A DNA stretch of 64,000 bases from positions 1-64,000 of the forward strand of contig NZ_MUZU01000014.1 in the NCBI RefSeq assembly GCF_002000085.1, in the 5' to 3' direction. The notes beneath the pieces are model-generated. The model was not told the origin of the DNA. It saw nothing but the letters and a program-made list of their open reading frames with translations, and ran no database searches. Made by a program: the position numbers and the translations under genes. Source of the stretch: Pseudocolwellia agarivorans. Its GTDB lineage: Bacteria; Pseudomonadota; Gammaproteobacteria; Enterobacterales; Alteromonadaceae. Positions 46,866-56,955 of the stretch are shown one piece after another; the stretch's first letter is position 1; the number at the start of each line of letters is the position of its first letter.

Positions 46866-49800
46866 TTACTGTGCTTGAACGCGAAGTTCTGCAGATGAAC
46901 GGCTACGATGGCCCAATAAAGTTTTCACATCAGTAGCTTTTGGTTTAACTAATTTAAATAATGGCGCAAATGCATCAAAATTAGCTAGAATTTCTTGTGC
47001 ACGAATACTACCTGTTTCTTCAACGTGCTGACTGATAATGCCGCGTAAGTGTTCTTGGTGAATCGTTAGATCATCATTATCAATAGATAACATTTCGATA
47101 GACTCTTTATTCAAGCGAATATCTAAATCGTTTGCTTCATCAAGTACATAAGCGAAACCACCGGTCATACCTGCACCAAAGTTTACACCTACGCTACCCA
47201 GTACGGTAACAACACCACCTGTCATGTATTCACAAGTATGATCACCAGTACCTTCAACAACAGCATGACAACCAGAGTTACGAACACCAAATCGTTCACC
47301 AGCGCGTCCACATGCGTATAATTTACCGCCTGTCGCACCATATAAACAGGTGTTACCCATAATCATAGTTTCGTGTGAAAGGTAAGCAACACCTTTTGGT
47401 GGTTTAACTGTTAACTTACCACCAGCCATGCCTTTACCTACATAGTCGTTTGCATCACCCGTTAATGAAAGCTCTAAACCGCCAGCATTCCATACGCCAA
47501 AGCTTTGCCCAGCCGTACCTGATAAACTAATCTTAATTGGTGAAGCAGCCATACCTTGATCGCCATGATGACGAGCGATTTCACCAGATAAAGAGGCACC
47601 CACAGAGCGATCAGTATTTTGAATAGTAAATCTATATTCTCCGCCTGTACTATGCGCTATAGCATCTGAAGCCGCAGCTAACATTTCTTGGTTAAGCTTA
47701 CCTTCGTCATACGCCACGTTATCTTCTGTTTTGTATTGAGCGGTATTAGGGCCTGCAATAACAGGTGCAATAATCGGAGATAAATCCAATTTCTGCTGTT
47801 TAGCTGTAATACCTGCTAAAGGTACTAATAAATCAGTTCTACCAATAATATCAGTTAAGCTTTCAACACCTAGTTTAGCTAAAATTTCACGTACGTCGTG
47901 CGCAATAAACTTGAAATAATTCATTACTTGATCAGGTAAGCCTTTAAAAAATTGCTCTCTAAGCACGTCATCTTGTGTTGCAACACCTGTAGCACAGTTG
48001 TTTAAATGACATATACGTAAGAATTTACATCCTAACGTTATCATAGGAGCTGTACCGAAACCAAAGCTTTCAGCACCTAAAATAGCAGCTTTAACAATAT
48101 CGATTCCAGTTTTTAAGCCACCATCAACTTGTAAGCGTACTTTATGGCGTAAACCATTTGAAACAAGTGATTGATGAGCTTCAGCTAAGCCTAACTCCCA
48201 CGGACAACCTGCATATTTTACAGAGGTTAATGGACTTGCGGCTGTACCACCGTCATAACCTGAAATAGTAATAAAGTCAGCGTAAGCTTTAGCTACACCA
48301 GAGGCAATAGTCCCAACACCTGGGCCTGAAACTAGCTTAACGGATACAACGGCTTTAGGGTTAACTTGTTTTAAATCAAAAATGAGCTGAGCTAAATCTT
48401 CAATTGAATAAATATCATGATGCGGAGGAGGTGAAATTAATGTTACACCTGGAACCGAGAATCTTAATTTAGCTATTAATGGCGATACTTTATCACCCGG
48501 TAATTGTCCACCTTCACCTGGTTTAGCACCTTGCGCTACTTTAATTTGTAGTACGTCAGCATTCACTAGGTAATGTGGGGTTACACCAAAGCGACCTGAA
48601 GCGATTTGTTTGATACGTGAGTTTTTCACTGTACCAAAACGTCGTTCGTCTTCGCCACCTTCACCTGAGTTTGAATAACCACCTAGGCGGTTCATTGCAA
48701 TCGCTAAAGCTTCATGAGCTTCGGGACTCAATGCACCAATAGACATAGCTGCACTATCAAAACGTTTAAACATTTCGCTATCAGGTTCAACACGGCTAAT
48801 ATCAATGCTTTCAGTATCATCTTTTAATGCAAGAAGATCACGTAACATAGCAACTGGACGATTATTTACTGTATCTGCGTATGCACGATAGTCAGAATAT
48901 TCACCCGAACGAACCGCTTTCTGTAAAGTACTTACAACATCAGGGTTATACGCATGGTATTCACCATTATGTACATACTTTAATAAACCGCCATGAGGTA
49001 GTTTTTGATGTGGTAAAAATGCTTTACGGGCCAAGTTAATGTTGTCTTGTTCAATATCTTCAAAATCTGCACCTTGAAGACGACTAGGCAACTCAGGGAA
49101 ACAAAGTTTCATGATGTTATCGTTTAAGCCGATAACTTCAAATAAGCCTGCACAGCGGTAACTTGCGATCGTTGAAATACCCATTTTAGAGAGTATTTTT
49201 AACAAACCTTTGTCGATACCATTACGGTAGCTAACAACAGCTTCTCGAACAGGAAGATCAATTTGACCTTGTTCAACAAGTTGTTCAATAGTTTCATAAG
49301 CTAAGTATGGATAAATTGCTGTAGCGCCTAAACCAAGAAGTACGGCAAATTGATGCGAGTCACGTACTGAACCTGTTTCAACAACCATATTAGAATCACA
49401 ACGTAGTTGTTCATCTACTAAACGTTTTTGTACAGCACCTACAGCCATGGCTGCAGGAATAGGTAACTTACCTTTTGCAATTTTACGGTCAGATAATATT
49501 AAAATAACCGTATTTTGGTTGCGTACTAAATCAACAGCTTCGTCACATACGCGAATTATAGCGGCTTCTAAACCCTCTGCTTGATCGTAATTTAAAGCTA
49601 TTGTGTGACTTTTGTAATGTTCAGGGTCAAGTTCACGTAATTGCTTCAAGCCTGTGTACATAAGTACTGGCGTTTCAAATAAAATGCGATCGGCGTGACC
49701 TGTTGTTTCATTGAAAACGTTATGTTCACGACCAATACATGTGCCTAAAGACATAACGTAACGCTCACGTAATGGATCGATAGGTGGATTAGTGACCTGC

Positions 49801-51332
49801 GCAAATTGTTGACGGAAATAATCATACAAAGAACGAGATTGACTAGACAATACTGCCATAGGTGTATCATCACCCATAGACCCCGTAGCTTCTTGACCAT
49901 TTTCAGCCATGGTTTTAACTACTTGATGAATTTCTTCATAGCTGTAATTAAATAATTTATGGTATGTAGCTATTTCTTTATCGTCAAAAACACGCTTACC
50001 AATAAGATCACCCGGTAATTCACCAAATGGTACTAAGCGGCGAATATTACTATCTAACCACTCTCTGTATGGATGACGTACTTTTAATTCATTATCGATA
50101 GCAGCAGAATTGAATACTTTACCTGTATAGGTATCTATAGCAAGCATTTCACCTGGGCCTACACGGCCTTTTTCTACTACTTCATCTTCGCCGTAATCCC
50201 AAATACCTACTTCAGAAGCGAGCGTAATGAATCCATTACGTGTAATAACGTAACGAGCAGGGCGTAAGCCATTTCTATCGAGGTTACAGGCAACATGGCG
50301 ACCGTTAGTCATAACAACCCCAGCAGGGCCATCCCATGGTTCCATATGCATAGAGTTAAATTCGTAAAATGCTTTTAAATCATCATCCATACAAGGACTA
50401 TTCTGCCATGCAGGAGGCATAAGTAGACGCATTGCACGGTATAAATCCATGCCACCAGCTAAAAATAGCTCAAGCATGTTATCTAATGATGAAGAGTCAG
50501 AACCACTTTCATTAACAAATGGTGCAGCATCTTGTAAATCAGGTAACAAAGGTGATTGGAAGCGGTATGTACGCGCTCGACTCCATTGTCTGTTACCTTT
50601 AATCGTATTAATTTCGCCATTGTGAGCTAAAAAGCGGAAAGGCTGCGCTAGGTGCCACTGTGGAGATGTATTCGTAGAAAAACGTTGATGGAATACACAG
50701 ATCGCACTTTGTAAGCGTATATCAGCTAAATCTAAGTAAAAATTAGGTAAATCTACAGGCATAACTAAGCCTTTGTAGATAATTACTGAGCAAGATAAAC
50801 TTGCAACGTAAAAACGCTCATCAGTAATACGTTTTTCAGCTCGACGACGTGCCATGTATAGACGACGTTCTAGATCACGGTTACGCCATCCTGGAGGAGC
50901 ATCAACAAATACTTGTTCAATAGTAGGCAAGTTACCTGCTGCAATCTCACCTAAAATTGATTTATCAGTAGGAACAACTCTCCAGCCAACTAATGTTAGC
51001 GTTTCTCTTGATAATTCTTCTTCGAAAATCCTTTTAGAAAGAGCAGCTTCTATTGGATCAGGATTTAAAAATATCATCCCAACCGCATATTTACGACCTA
51101 ATTGCCAATTATTTTCTTCGGCAATAGCACGAAAAAATGAATCGGGTTTTTGCATTAATAAACCACAACCGTCGCCTGTTTTACCATCGGCAGCAATACC
51201 GCCACGATGTTGCATACGGTCTAAAGCATGAATAGCGGTTTTAATGAGCTTATGGCTCGTTTCACCATGTTGATGAGCGATTAAACCAAATCCACAATTG
51301 TCTTTTTGGAAGTTGGGATCATAAAGCTGCAT
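46866..51332 (-). CDS. gltB: Glutamate synthase, large (alpha) subunit
   Basis: 1488 residues, full length. The N-terminal class-II glutaminase domain would be released after a 12-residue propeptide to expose Cys13 (N-C-G-F-G-L-I-A). The central and FMN-binding synthase domains follow (Q-I-A-S-G-R-F-G-V, P-P-P-H-H-D-I-Y-S-I-E-D-L), with the 3Fe-4S cysteines in C-K-F-L-R-I-C-H-L-N-N-C (near residue 1100). The C-terminal beta-helix domain contains the repeated G-x-x-N/F-G-V-x-N/A-G pattern. It makes glutamate in nitrogen assimilation with GltD. The 500-bp region upstream should carry its promoter. Confidence 0.97.
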   Translation of the reverse strand: MQLYDPNFQKDNCGFGLIAHQHGETSHKLIKTAIHALDRMQHRGGIAADGKTGDGCGLLMQKPDSFFRAIAEENNWQLGRKYAVGMIFLNPDPIEAALSKRIFEEELSRETLTLVGWRVVPTDKSILGEIAAGNLPTIEQVFVDAPPGWRNRDLERRLYMARRRAEKRITDERFYVASLSCSVIIYKGLVMPVDLPNFYLDLADIRLQSAICVFHQRFSTNTSPQWHLAQPFRFLAHNGEINTIKGNRQWSRARTYRFQSPLLPDLQDAAPFVNESGSDSSSLDNMLELFLAGGMDLYRAMRLLMPPAWQNSPCMDDDLKAFYEFNSMHMEPWDGPAGVVMTNGRHVACNLDRNGLRPARYVITRNGFITLASEVGIWDYGEDEVVEKGRVGPGEMLAIDTYTGKVFNSAAIDNELKVRHPYREWLDSNIRRLVPFGELPGDLIGKRVFDDKEIATYHKLFNYSYEEIHQVVKTMAENGQEATGSMGDDTPMAVLSSQSRSLYDYFRQQFAQVTNPPIDPLRERYVMSLGTCIGREHNVFNETTGHADRILFETPVLMYTGLKQLRELDPEHYKSHTIALNYDQAEGLEAAIIRVCDEAVDLVRNQNTVILILSDRKIAKGKLPIPAAMAVGAVQKRLVDEQLRCDSNMVVETGSVRDSHQFAVLLGLGATAIYPYLAYETIEQLVEQGQIDLPVREAVVSYRNGIDKGLLKILSKMGISTIASYRCAGLFEVIGLNDNIMKLCFPELPSRLQGADFEDIEQDNINLARKAFLPHQKLPHGGLLKYVHNGEYHAYNPDVVSTLQKAVRSGEYSDYRAYADTVNNRPVAMLRDLLALKDDTESIDISRVEPDSEMFKRFDSAAMSIGALSPEAHEALAIAMNRLGGYSNSGEGGEDERRFGTVKNSRIKQIASGRFGVTPHYLVNADVLQIKVAQGAKPGEGGQLPGDKVSPLIAKLRFSVPGVTLISPPPHHDIYSIEDLAQLIFDLKQVNPKAVVSVKLVSGPGVGTIASGVAKAYADFITISGYDGGTAASPLTSVKYAGCPWELGLAEAHQSLVSNGLRHKVRLQVDGGLKTGIDIVKAAILGAESFGFGTAPMITLGCKFLRICHLNNCATGVATQDDVLREQFFKGLPDQVMNYFKFIAHDVREILAKLGVESLTDIIGRTDLLVPLAGITAKQQKLDLSPIIAPVIAGPNTAQYKTEDNVAYDEGKLNQEMLAAASDAIAHSTGGEYRFTIQNTDRSVGASLSGEIARHHGDQGMAASPIKISLSGTAGQSFGVWNAGGLELSLTGDANDYVGKGMAGGKLTVKPPKGVAYLSHETMIMGNTCLYGATGGKLYACGRAGERFGVRNSGCHAVVEGTGDHTCEYMTGGVVTVLGSVGVNFGAGMTGGFAYVLDEANDLDIRLNKESIEMLSIDNDDLTIHQEHLRGIISQHVEETGSIRAQEILANFDAFAPLFKLVKPKATDVKTLLGHRSRSSAELRVQAQ

Positions 51333-51831
51333 GTTGTCTCTCCTAATTATTATATCGTCTTGGCAATACAGGAATTAAAAAAAGAATAAAGTTATGTAAA
51401 AAATGCATAAACACCCTATTTTCTAGCCAAGAGGAACCCGCTAGATTAAACACTTTTTATAAAAAGGTCAATAAAAATAGAGCATTTGCTCGTAATTTAC
51501 TTACATTTATTTATCCTATTGATTCTATTGTTTTTATTTTGATTTATTTTGTAGTTTTATAAGAGATAAAGGCCTGAAAATGATCGATTTAGTGCATTTA
51601 TGCGTTATCTTATTCAATTATATGTAAATTTATTACATAGTTAGTTTGGTTATAGGTTATACATTAAATATTCAGTTTTTATTCATTTACGAAGGTGGTA
51701 ATGAATAAAAACGAAAAAAAAGGAAAGTAATTATTAGTGGTGATCTTGTTAAGTTTTTGTAATATAAAAATAAAATTTTAGTTAGCCACAAAGTAGTTTT
51801 CTATGCAGAAAACTACTTTGATAAAAATACT
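51333..51831. promoter_or_regulatory. gltB leader/promoter region, about 500 bp without genes
   Basis: The stretch is extremely AT-rich and has no credible frame. It should contain the gltBD promoter on the minus strand and includes the hairpin following folE2 (51789-51820). I see no clear ArgR, Lrp or NtrC site and no recognisable riboswitch. Confidence 0.4.
51789..51820 (-). terminator. Hairpin at the 3' end of folE2
   Basis: A perfect 13-bp stem (CAAAGTAGTTTTC with GAAAACTACTTTG) and a 6-nt TATGCA loop, 12 bp after folE2. It is followed on the minus strand by TGGCTAAC rather than T, so it is a stable end but not a canonical intrinsic terminator. Confidence 0.6.
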
Positions 51832-52758
51832 TTAGGCTTGATAACCATTCGGTATACCTTTAGTGGTAACACTAACAGCATCATGCGCATGTAAAGATTC
51901 TAAATGGTTTATTTTTAGCCAAAAGTCATCGATATTACTTGTTTGATGCATTGCATGTTGTAATCGACGAGCTGCATCCTCACAAAACATTAAGTTTTGT
52001 CCGTTTAAACGTGCAAACTCTTGTTCATCTTCACGCTTTACTGCTGCTTGCACGGGAGTTTTTAATGCATTTTCTACAAGATCAACAAGGTAGGTTATTG
52101 GAAATTCTTGAGACTCTTTATTTAACAGCACTTTGATTTCAGCAACAGAACGTTGGCTATGCGGTGTAGCAACAACACCCTCAGTTGTTCCTAACCAAGC
52201 ATGTACATCTTCTAAATCTACTTTATCTTGCGCACTAAATTTATCGGTGAAGGCTTTTTGGATAAGTTGCCTAGCAAGTGCTGCAGAACATGGACAGGTA
52301 GAAGAGTATCTGATATCAATACTTAATTCTATCGTTAATTTGCCTTTATTAACTCTACCTGTAATCGTTACAGGGTAAGCTTTCCAGCCTTGCTTTCCGC
52401 TAATCAGTGATTTTCTACGTAAATGATAATCAAAACTGAACTTCACTTTGGCATTATCACTTAAATCTTGATGGCTACTAATAAAGCCATCAAGTAGCGA
52501 AACTAAACTTGGTTGATCAAGCACACCACTATTAGATAGATCATCTAGTAGTAGATATAAACGAGACATGTGTATGCCTTTTGCTTTAGGATCTTTTAGA
52601 TTAACAAATGCGTCAACATGTGCCGAAACCATACGTTCCGATTCGTTTTTCGATGCAACTATGATAGGCATCTCGATATTGCTCATACCTACCCAATCTA
52701 AAGTACCTTCAGTTTGTGCTGTAGTGTGATTGGCAATATCAGGCATTGATGTTGGCAT
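51832..52758 (-). CDS. folE2: GTP cyclohydrolase, FolE2 type
   Basis: 308 residues, matching the GCYH-IB (FolE2) family, which opens GTP to dihydroneopterin triphosphate at the head of folate or queuosine synthesis and can work with metals other than zinc. Family features are F-D-Y-H-L-R-R-K-S (about 105-113), [14 protein letters not shown] (about 151-164, with the metal-binding Cys) and T-P-H-S-Q-R-S. The ATG is preceded by GGAG at 5 nt. No Zur-like box was seen upstream. It appears to be a single gene. Confidence 0.93.
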   Translation of the reverse strand: MPTSMPDIANHTTAQTEGTLDWVGMSNIEMPIIVASKNESERMVSAHVDAFVNLKDPKAKGIHMSRLYLLLDDLSNSGVLDQPSLVSLLDGFISSHQDLSDNAKVKFSFDYHLRRKSLISGKQGWKAYPVTITGRVNKGKLTIELSIDIRYSSTCPCSAALARQLIQKAFTDKFSAQDKVDLEDVHAWLGTTEGVVATPHSQRSVAEIKVLLNKESQEFPITYLVDLVENALKTPVQAAVKREDEQEFARLNGQNLMFCEDAARRLQHAMHQTSNIDDFWLKINHLESLHAHDAVSVTTKGIPNGYQA

Positions 52759-53067
52759 TTATACTCCGCTATTTATAGCTAAATGTTGTAATGGCTTATT
52801 ATGTGGTTACTTAAGCATTAAAATTCAAGGCACAGAGTTTATCGTATTTTTAATATGGATAAAGAACTAAAAATTTATCGTGTAGAACAATAAGTAATAA
52901 TGGAATACTGTGCCCATATCTAAATCGCGGCTATTCTGACGGAAAGCTCATTTAAAATCAATATTTATGCAGGTTATCGATGATAAAAGTAAATGTTCGT
53001 ATAACTTTTTTAACTGGCTTGATACAATAGTTTCTATTAAAAGTAGATCAAAGAAAAAGGAATAAAA
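52759..53067. promoter_or_regulatory. Divergent folE2/hptA intergenic region
   Basis: 309 bp without a coding frame, AT-rich. The right end has AAGGAA about 7 nt before the start of the Hpt gene. No convincing operator or RNA element is seen. Confidence 0.35.
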
Positions 53068-53415
53068 GTGAATCAATCTGAGCACTTAGATTTAAGTTTG
53101 TTGCAAGGTTATATCGATAATTTAGGTAAATCTGTTGTACAACAGATGCTAGAACTTTATATCGGTCAATCCGCCATCTATATTGAAGAAATTTCAAATA
53201 CAGTGGCGTCTGAAAAACAGAAGCTTTGGCAGGAAAGTTGTCATAAGATGAAAGGTGCTGCTGGTAGTGTAGGCCTGTTACTTGTACATAAAAAATTGGC
53301 TACTATTGAAAAAAGTGAAGAAGTTGAAGAAACGAAAAAATTATACTTAGAAGAATTAAGCGATTTAAATACAATTGCCTATAATGAATTTAGTGAATGG
53401 TTGAGTAAAGCATAG
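53068..53415 (+). CDS. Stand-alone histidine phosphotransfer (Hpt) protein, HptA-like
   Basis: 115 residues, one Hpt domain. It starts at GTG (AAGGAA upstream). His59 in S-C-H-K-M-K-G-A-A-G-S-V-G is the phospho-accepting residue, followed by the usual Gly and the helix L-L-V-H-K-K-L. It lacks any kinase or receiver domain. In Shewanella a separate Hpt protein (HptA) relays phosphate to ArcA because its sensor lacks an Hpt. Here the Hpt gene is convergent with arcA, 30 bp away, so the same split relay is likely. Its stop codon lies in a strong hairpin. Confidence 0.82.
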   Translation: MNQSEHLDLSLLQGYIDNLGKSVVQQMLELYIGQSAIYIEEISNTVASEKQKLWQESCHKMKGAAGSVGLLLVHKKLATIEKSEEVEETKKLYLEELSDLNTIAYNEFSEWLSKA

Positions 53416-53431
53416 TAAATGCTTTACTCAA
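53401..53431. terminator. Strong hairpin between hptA-like gene and arcA
   Basis: TTGAGTAAAGCAT (53401-53413) pairs exactly with ATGCTTTACTCAA (53419-53431) around a 5-nt loop. The stop codon of the Hpt gene lies in the stem and loop. A bidirectional terminator is likely, although the T-tract is short. Confidence 0.7.
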
Positions 53432-53445
53432 TTATTTGAGAGTAA

Positions 53446-54147
53446 TTAATCAACAGTACCGATGAATCGATATCCTTCACCATGAATGGTATTGATTAAT
53501 TCAGTTGACCCTTCTATAGATTCAAAATGCTTACGTAGACGTCTAATTGTAACGTCAACCGTCCTGTCATTTGAACGTAAATCTCGACCAGTCATTTCTT
53601 TAATTAATTGTTGTCTTGTAACAATTTGTCCAGCATTTTCAATGAGAAGATGTAGTGCTCTATATTCACCTCGAGGGATCGCAATAACATCGCCATTCGG
53701 TGAAGTCATTTTTCTCGAGTTGCCGTCTAATGTCCACTTGTTAAATGTTATCACAGCATTATCTGACTCGGTATTAGTACTCGATATACGGCTTAGGATG
53801 TTTCTAGCTCTTATAGTAAGCTCTCTTGGATTAAATGGTTTTGTTAAGTAATCATCAGCCCCAATTTCTAATCCGAGTATTTTGTCTATGTCGCTATCTC
53901 GTCCAGTTAAGAATATTAAGCCCATATCTCTATTACTTGCCAGCTCTCTAGCAAGTAATAAACCGTTCTTTCCAGGGAGATTAATATCCATAATTACTAG
54001 GTTAATAGCATGTTGCTGTAGTTGTTGATCCATACTCTCGCCATCTGTTGCTTCAGATACAAGATAACCTTCTGCTTCAAATAAATTTCGTAGGCTAAAT
54101 CGTGTAACTTCTTCGTCTTCTACGATAAGTATATGAGTTTTTTGCAT
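53446..54147 (-). CDS. arcA: Response regulator ArcA
   Basis: 233 residues, OmpR/PhoB type. The receiver domain has the acid pocket E-D-E, phospho-acceptor Asp54 in V-I-M-D-I-N-L-P-G and Lys in [10 protein letters not shown]. The winged helix spans about 135-230 with [16 protein letters not shown] and H-G-E-G-Y-R-F. Many segments are identical to those of enterobacterial ArcA ([23 protein letters not shown]). It represses aerobic metabolism genes when phosphorylated under low oxygen. The sensor kinase gene is not in the window. Confidence 0.95.
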   Translation of the reverse strand: MQKTHILIVEDEEVTRFSLRNLFEAEGYLVSEATDGESMDQQLQQHAINLVIMDINLPGKNGLLLARELASNRDMGLIFLTGRDSDIDKILGLEIGADDYLTKPFNPRELTIRARNILSRISSTNTESDNAVITFNKWTLDGNSRKMTSPNGDVIAIPRGEYRALHLLIENAGQIVTRQQLIKEMTGRDLRSNDRTVDVTIRRLRKHFESIEGSTELINTIHGEGYRFIGTVD

Positions 54148-54477
54148 TTGATTTCGTCCAGGTAAATTCTGTCTATCTATAGTATTTGTATGCTATAAAA
54201 CGAGAATTAGTTTGTTTATTATTGGTTAACTAGCCGATTGTATATTATGTTATATAACCCTGAGCTAAAACACAATGCTGCTGCAGGTTTATAGAATATA
54301 AAAAATATTCATATTGGCTAAGAAATAATCTAACCTTCCTCTAATACTATTTAAGTTAACACAAATTTTACATTTTGCATTAATTAGCGACATTAATTTT
54401 TAAGATATTTGTAAAAGAAGAGTGTTTACCTATGTTTTTAGCAATAAACGTATGTATTTTATACAAGTGAGAAGGTC
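54148..54477. promoter_or_regulatory. arcA promoter region, 330 bp without genes
   Basis: Between arcA and the upstream rsmC gene, both on the minus strand. AT-rich with TATA-like runs around 54241-54257; no coding frame, hairpin terminator or recognised operator stands out. Confidence 0.35.
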
Positions 54478-55509
54478 TTATATTGTACATTTATAAATAG
54501 TAAATCCTTTTTCTGAAACGAGGCGAGATGTTGTACCTATCGCTGTTTTCATTATAGGTTCGTATTTTAAAAAACTATTAGCAACTATGAAAACATGAGC
54601 TTTATCATGTAAGTGTTTTTTAATACCTGTTAAAAAGCTTTCTGTGGCATGGTAGTTCGTTGATATTCCCTGATGAAAAGGAGGGTTTGAAACGATAACA
54701 TCGTATTTGTTTTTTACTTCTGACAAACTATTCGATGCGAATACATTACCGTTTAAGTTATTTACTTCAAGTGTTTTTCGTGATGATTCAAGAGCCAGGG
54801 CACTTACATCCAACAAATTGAGTGTAACTTCGGGGTGCTTTTTCCCAATAAAACTTGCTATAACGCCTGCACCACAACCAAAGTCTAAAGTATTACCGTT
54901 TTGAATGGTTGGTAAGTGCTCTAATAGTATTCGGGTGCCTTTATCTAAGCCTTTCTGGCTAAATACGCCTGGTAATGCTGCAACCTTTATTTTTATGTTG
55001 TTTATTTCAATGTCGTAATATCCATACCAATTTTCTAATGTAAAGGTGGGGATATTTTGTAATAAGTTTGCTGCAAATAATAAACAATGCCGAGCAGAAT
55101 CAAATTTCTGACAATTGATTAGCGTGTTACTTGTGGTTTTTTCTATTGATTTAATCCCGCTTTTATTTTCTCCGACTATAATTATTTTTGTGTCAGCATT
55201 TGTGGCGTGCGAAATCATGTTTAAAGTAAAGTTTAGCTCTGCTTTACTCTTAGGAAATGCGATAATAACCAAGTCGTGTATTTTTTCTGTGTGATAATGA
55301 GCAGAAAAAGTACAGTGAATATTGTTATTTTGTAGATGAAGGGAATAATCTTCAAAATTTGTATTGTAGCAAAAGAGTTGAGTTTGAGAGTATTGAGTTA
55401 AGTATTCATGAATAAAACTATCATGTTTTAGGTTAATAAATAAAGGTGTTTTGGCCTCTAAGTTGTTAATGTTTCTTGATAATATTTGGTTTATATTGTT
55501 CGACGACAT
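54478..55509 (-). CDS. rsmC: 16S rRNA (guanine-1207-N2)-methyltransferase
   Basis: 343 residues with the RsmC arrangement: a degenerate N-terminal methyltransferase-like domain (1-150) and a catalytic C-terminal Rossmann domain. The SAM-binding loop is D-F-G-C-G-A-G (209-215), the catalytic motif N-P-P-F (275-278), and the end V-A-N-S-F-L-K-Y-E also matches RsmC. It methylates G1207 of 16S rRNA in the 30S subunit. Divergent from the DsbA-like/AstE-like/EamA cluster. Confidence 0.9.
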   Translation of the reverse strand: MSSNNINQILSRNINNLEAKTPLFINLKHDSFIHEYLTQYSQTQLFCYNTNFEDYSLHLQNNNIHCTFSAHYHTEKIHDLVIIAFPKSKAELNFTLNMISHATNADTKIIIVGENKSGIKSIEKTTSNTLINCQKFDSARHCLLFAANLLQNIPTFTLENWYGYYDIEINNIKIKVAALPGVFSQKGLDKGTRILLEHLPTIQNGNTLDFGCGAGVIASFIGKKHPEVTLNLLDVSALALESSRKTLEVNNLNGNVFASNSLSEVKNKYDVIVSNPPFHQGISTNYHATESFLTGIKKHLHDKAHVFIVANSFLKYEPIMKTAIGTTSRLVSEKGFTIYKCTI

Positions 55510-55619
55510 ACTGTTTCACTAAGCACACTTTATAATTATTGCTCATTCTACTGTAATCATTACCTTGATCCTAATGACTTGAACAATTGTAAACGTAATA
55601 AAGCATTTCATTTACATTT

Positions 55620-55633
55620 TTTTAACGTTAAAA
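55620..55633. promoter_or_regulatory. Perfect 14-bp palindrome in the rsmC/DsbA-like divergent region
   Basis: TTTTAACGTTAAAA lies in the 213-bp gap between the divergent genes. AT-rich palindromes of this size can arise by chance, so an operator role is only possible. Confidence 0.35.
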
Positions 55634-55671
55634 TAACATTATATTGTTGATCGACAACTACGGAGTAGCGT

Positions 55672-56928
55672 ATTTTTAGTAAATTAAAAGCATGGGTCAA
55701 AGTACATTGGTTACAAAGTCACATGCGTCGGTCTTTTTTAACCTATAAATTTTATACTTTACCTCTTTTTTTTGGTAATACGCCTATCGCAGATGTATAC
55801 CTTTCTTTAAATGATCCTCATAGTTTCATGTTGGTACAAGTACTTGCAGATATTGAAAAGCGCTTTAATTTAACGTTTAGATTGTACTTAGTTGCTGAAA
55901 CAACACCTAGCCTTGAAGTCAATATCCCTTTGTTAAAACAATGGGCGATAAAAGACGCTAATTATATTGCTGATAAATATAATTTATCTCGTGTTAATTC
56001 ATTTCCAAATACACAAGCTTTAGTGACCGGACAGCAAACATGGCTACTAAATGTAAAAAATGTACAAGATGCCTTAAATGTTTTTAATGATACTTGGTTT
56101 GATAATTATACTGAGCATTTTCCTTTGTCGACACCTGTTATTACGGCACAAATAAATAATCAACGAAGACTTTTTAGAAGAGGGAGTCATTCAACGGGGT
56201 CAATATTTTTTTGTGGTGAATGGTTTTTAGGTATAGATCGTTTAGAGCATTTAGAATTTCTCTTCAATGATAAAGGATTGTCTAAAGAGAATGAAACTGT
56301 TGTATACAATAAAAATACTCTGCAGTTGTTAGATAATACAACCATAAAATCTAAAGAAAATTCGCTCGAAGCTTATATTTCATTGAATAGCCCGTTTTCG
56401 TATATAGGATTGGTACAAGCAAAAAAATTAAGTGATAAATACCAAGTACCTCTGACGATCAAGCCGCTTGTACCAATAAGTATGAGAGGTGTTGTAATTC
56501 CAGAATATAAACAGCGATATATGTTATTAGATGCTGCTAGAGAAGCTAAAAAATTAAATATTAACTTTAAAGGTTATGTAGATCCTCTAAAGCAAGGAGT
56601 CATCAATATATATGAAATCTTTATGTATGCTGAGCAACAAAAGAAATCTTATCAATTTATGCAAGCCGCATTTGAAGCTGTATTTGTTGGAGAAATTGAT
56701 TTAGCGCTGGATAAACATATAAGAAAAATTTGTGCACAGATCGATATAAATTATGAAGATGCTATTGAATATGGAAAAATTAATGACTGGCAGTTATGGT
56801 CTGAAAAGAACCATCTTAGCTTAAATAATATGGGCTTGTGGGGTGTTCCTTGCTTTAAATATAAAGAAGTTAGTTGTTGGGGACAAGATAGATTAGTGCA
56901 AATAGAAGATGCTATATTAGCAAGCTAG
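55672..56928 (+). CDS. DsbA/HCCA-isomerase-family protein with tandem thioredoxin-like domains
   Basis: About 418 residues from an ATT at 55672, or 401 from an ATG at 55723. GGAG at 55662 lies 6 nt before the ATT, and the extra 17 residues (F-S-K-L-K-A-W-V-K-V) look natural, while the ATG has no ribosome-binding site; the start is unresolved. Two DSBA-type domains are seen, each starting with a strand such as D-V-Y-L-S-L-N-D-P-H-S-F and E-A-Y-I-S-L-N-S-P-F-S-Y. These resemble 2-hydroxychromene-2-carboxylate isomerase and GST-kappa-like proteins. No CxxC is visible. The substrate is unknown. First of three genes with an AstE-like hydrolase and an EamA exporter. Confidence 0.78.
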   Translation: MFSKLKAWVKVHWLQSHMRRSFLTYKFYTLPLFFGNTPIADVYLSLNDPHSFMLVQVLADIEKRFNLTFRLYLVAETTPSLEVNIPLLKQWAIKDANYIADKYNLSRVNSFPNTQALVTGQQTWLLNVKNVQDALNVFNDTWFDNYTEHFPLSTPVITAQINNQRRLFRRGSHSTGSIFFCGEWFLGIDRLEHLEFLFNDKGLSKENETVVYNKNTLQLLDNTTIKSKENSLEAYISLNSPFSYIGLVQAKKLSDKYQVPLTIKPLVPISMRGVVIPEYKQRYMLLDAAREAKKLNINFKGYVDPLKQGVINIYEIFMYAEQQKKSYQFMQAAFEAVFVGEIDLALDKHIRKICAQIDINYEDAIEYGKINDWQLWSEKNHLSLNNMGLWGVPCFKYKEVSCWGQDRLVQIEDAILAS

Positions 56929-56955
56929 ATGTAATCGTTTATTACGGGTAGTGAG

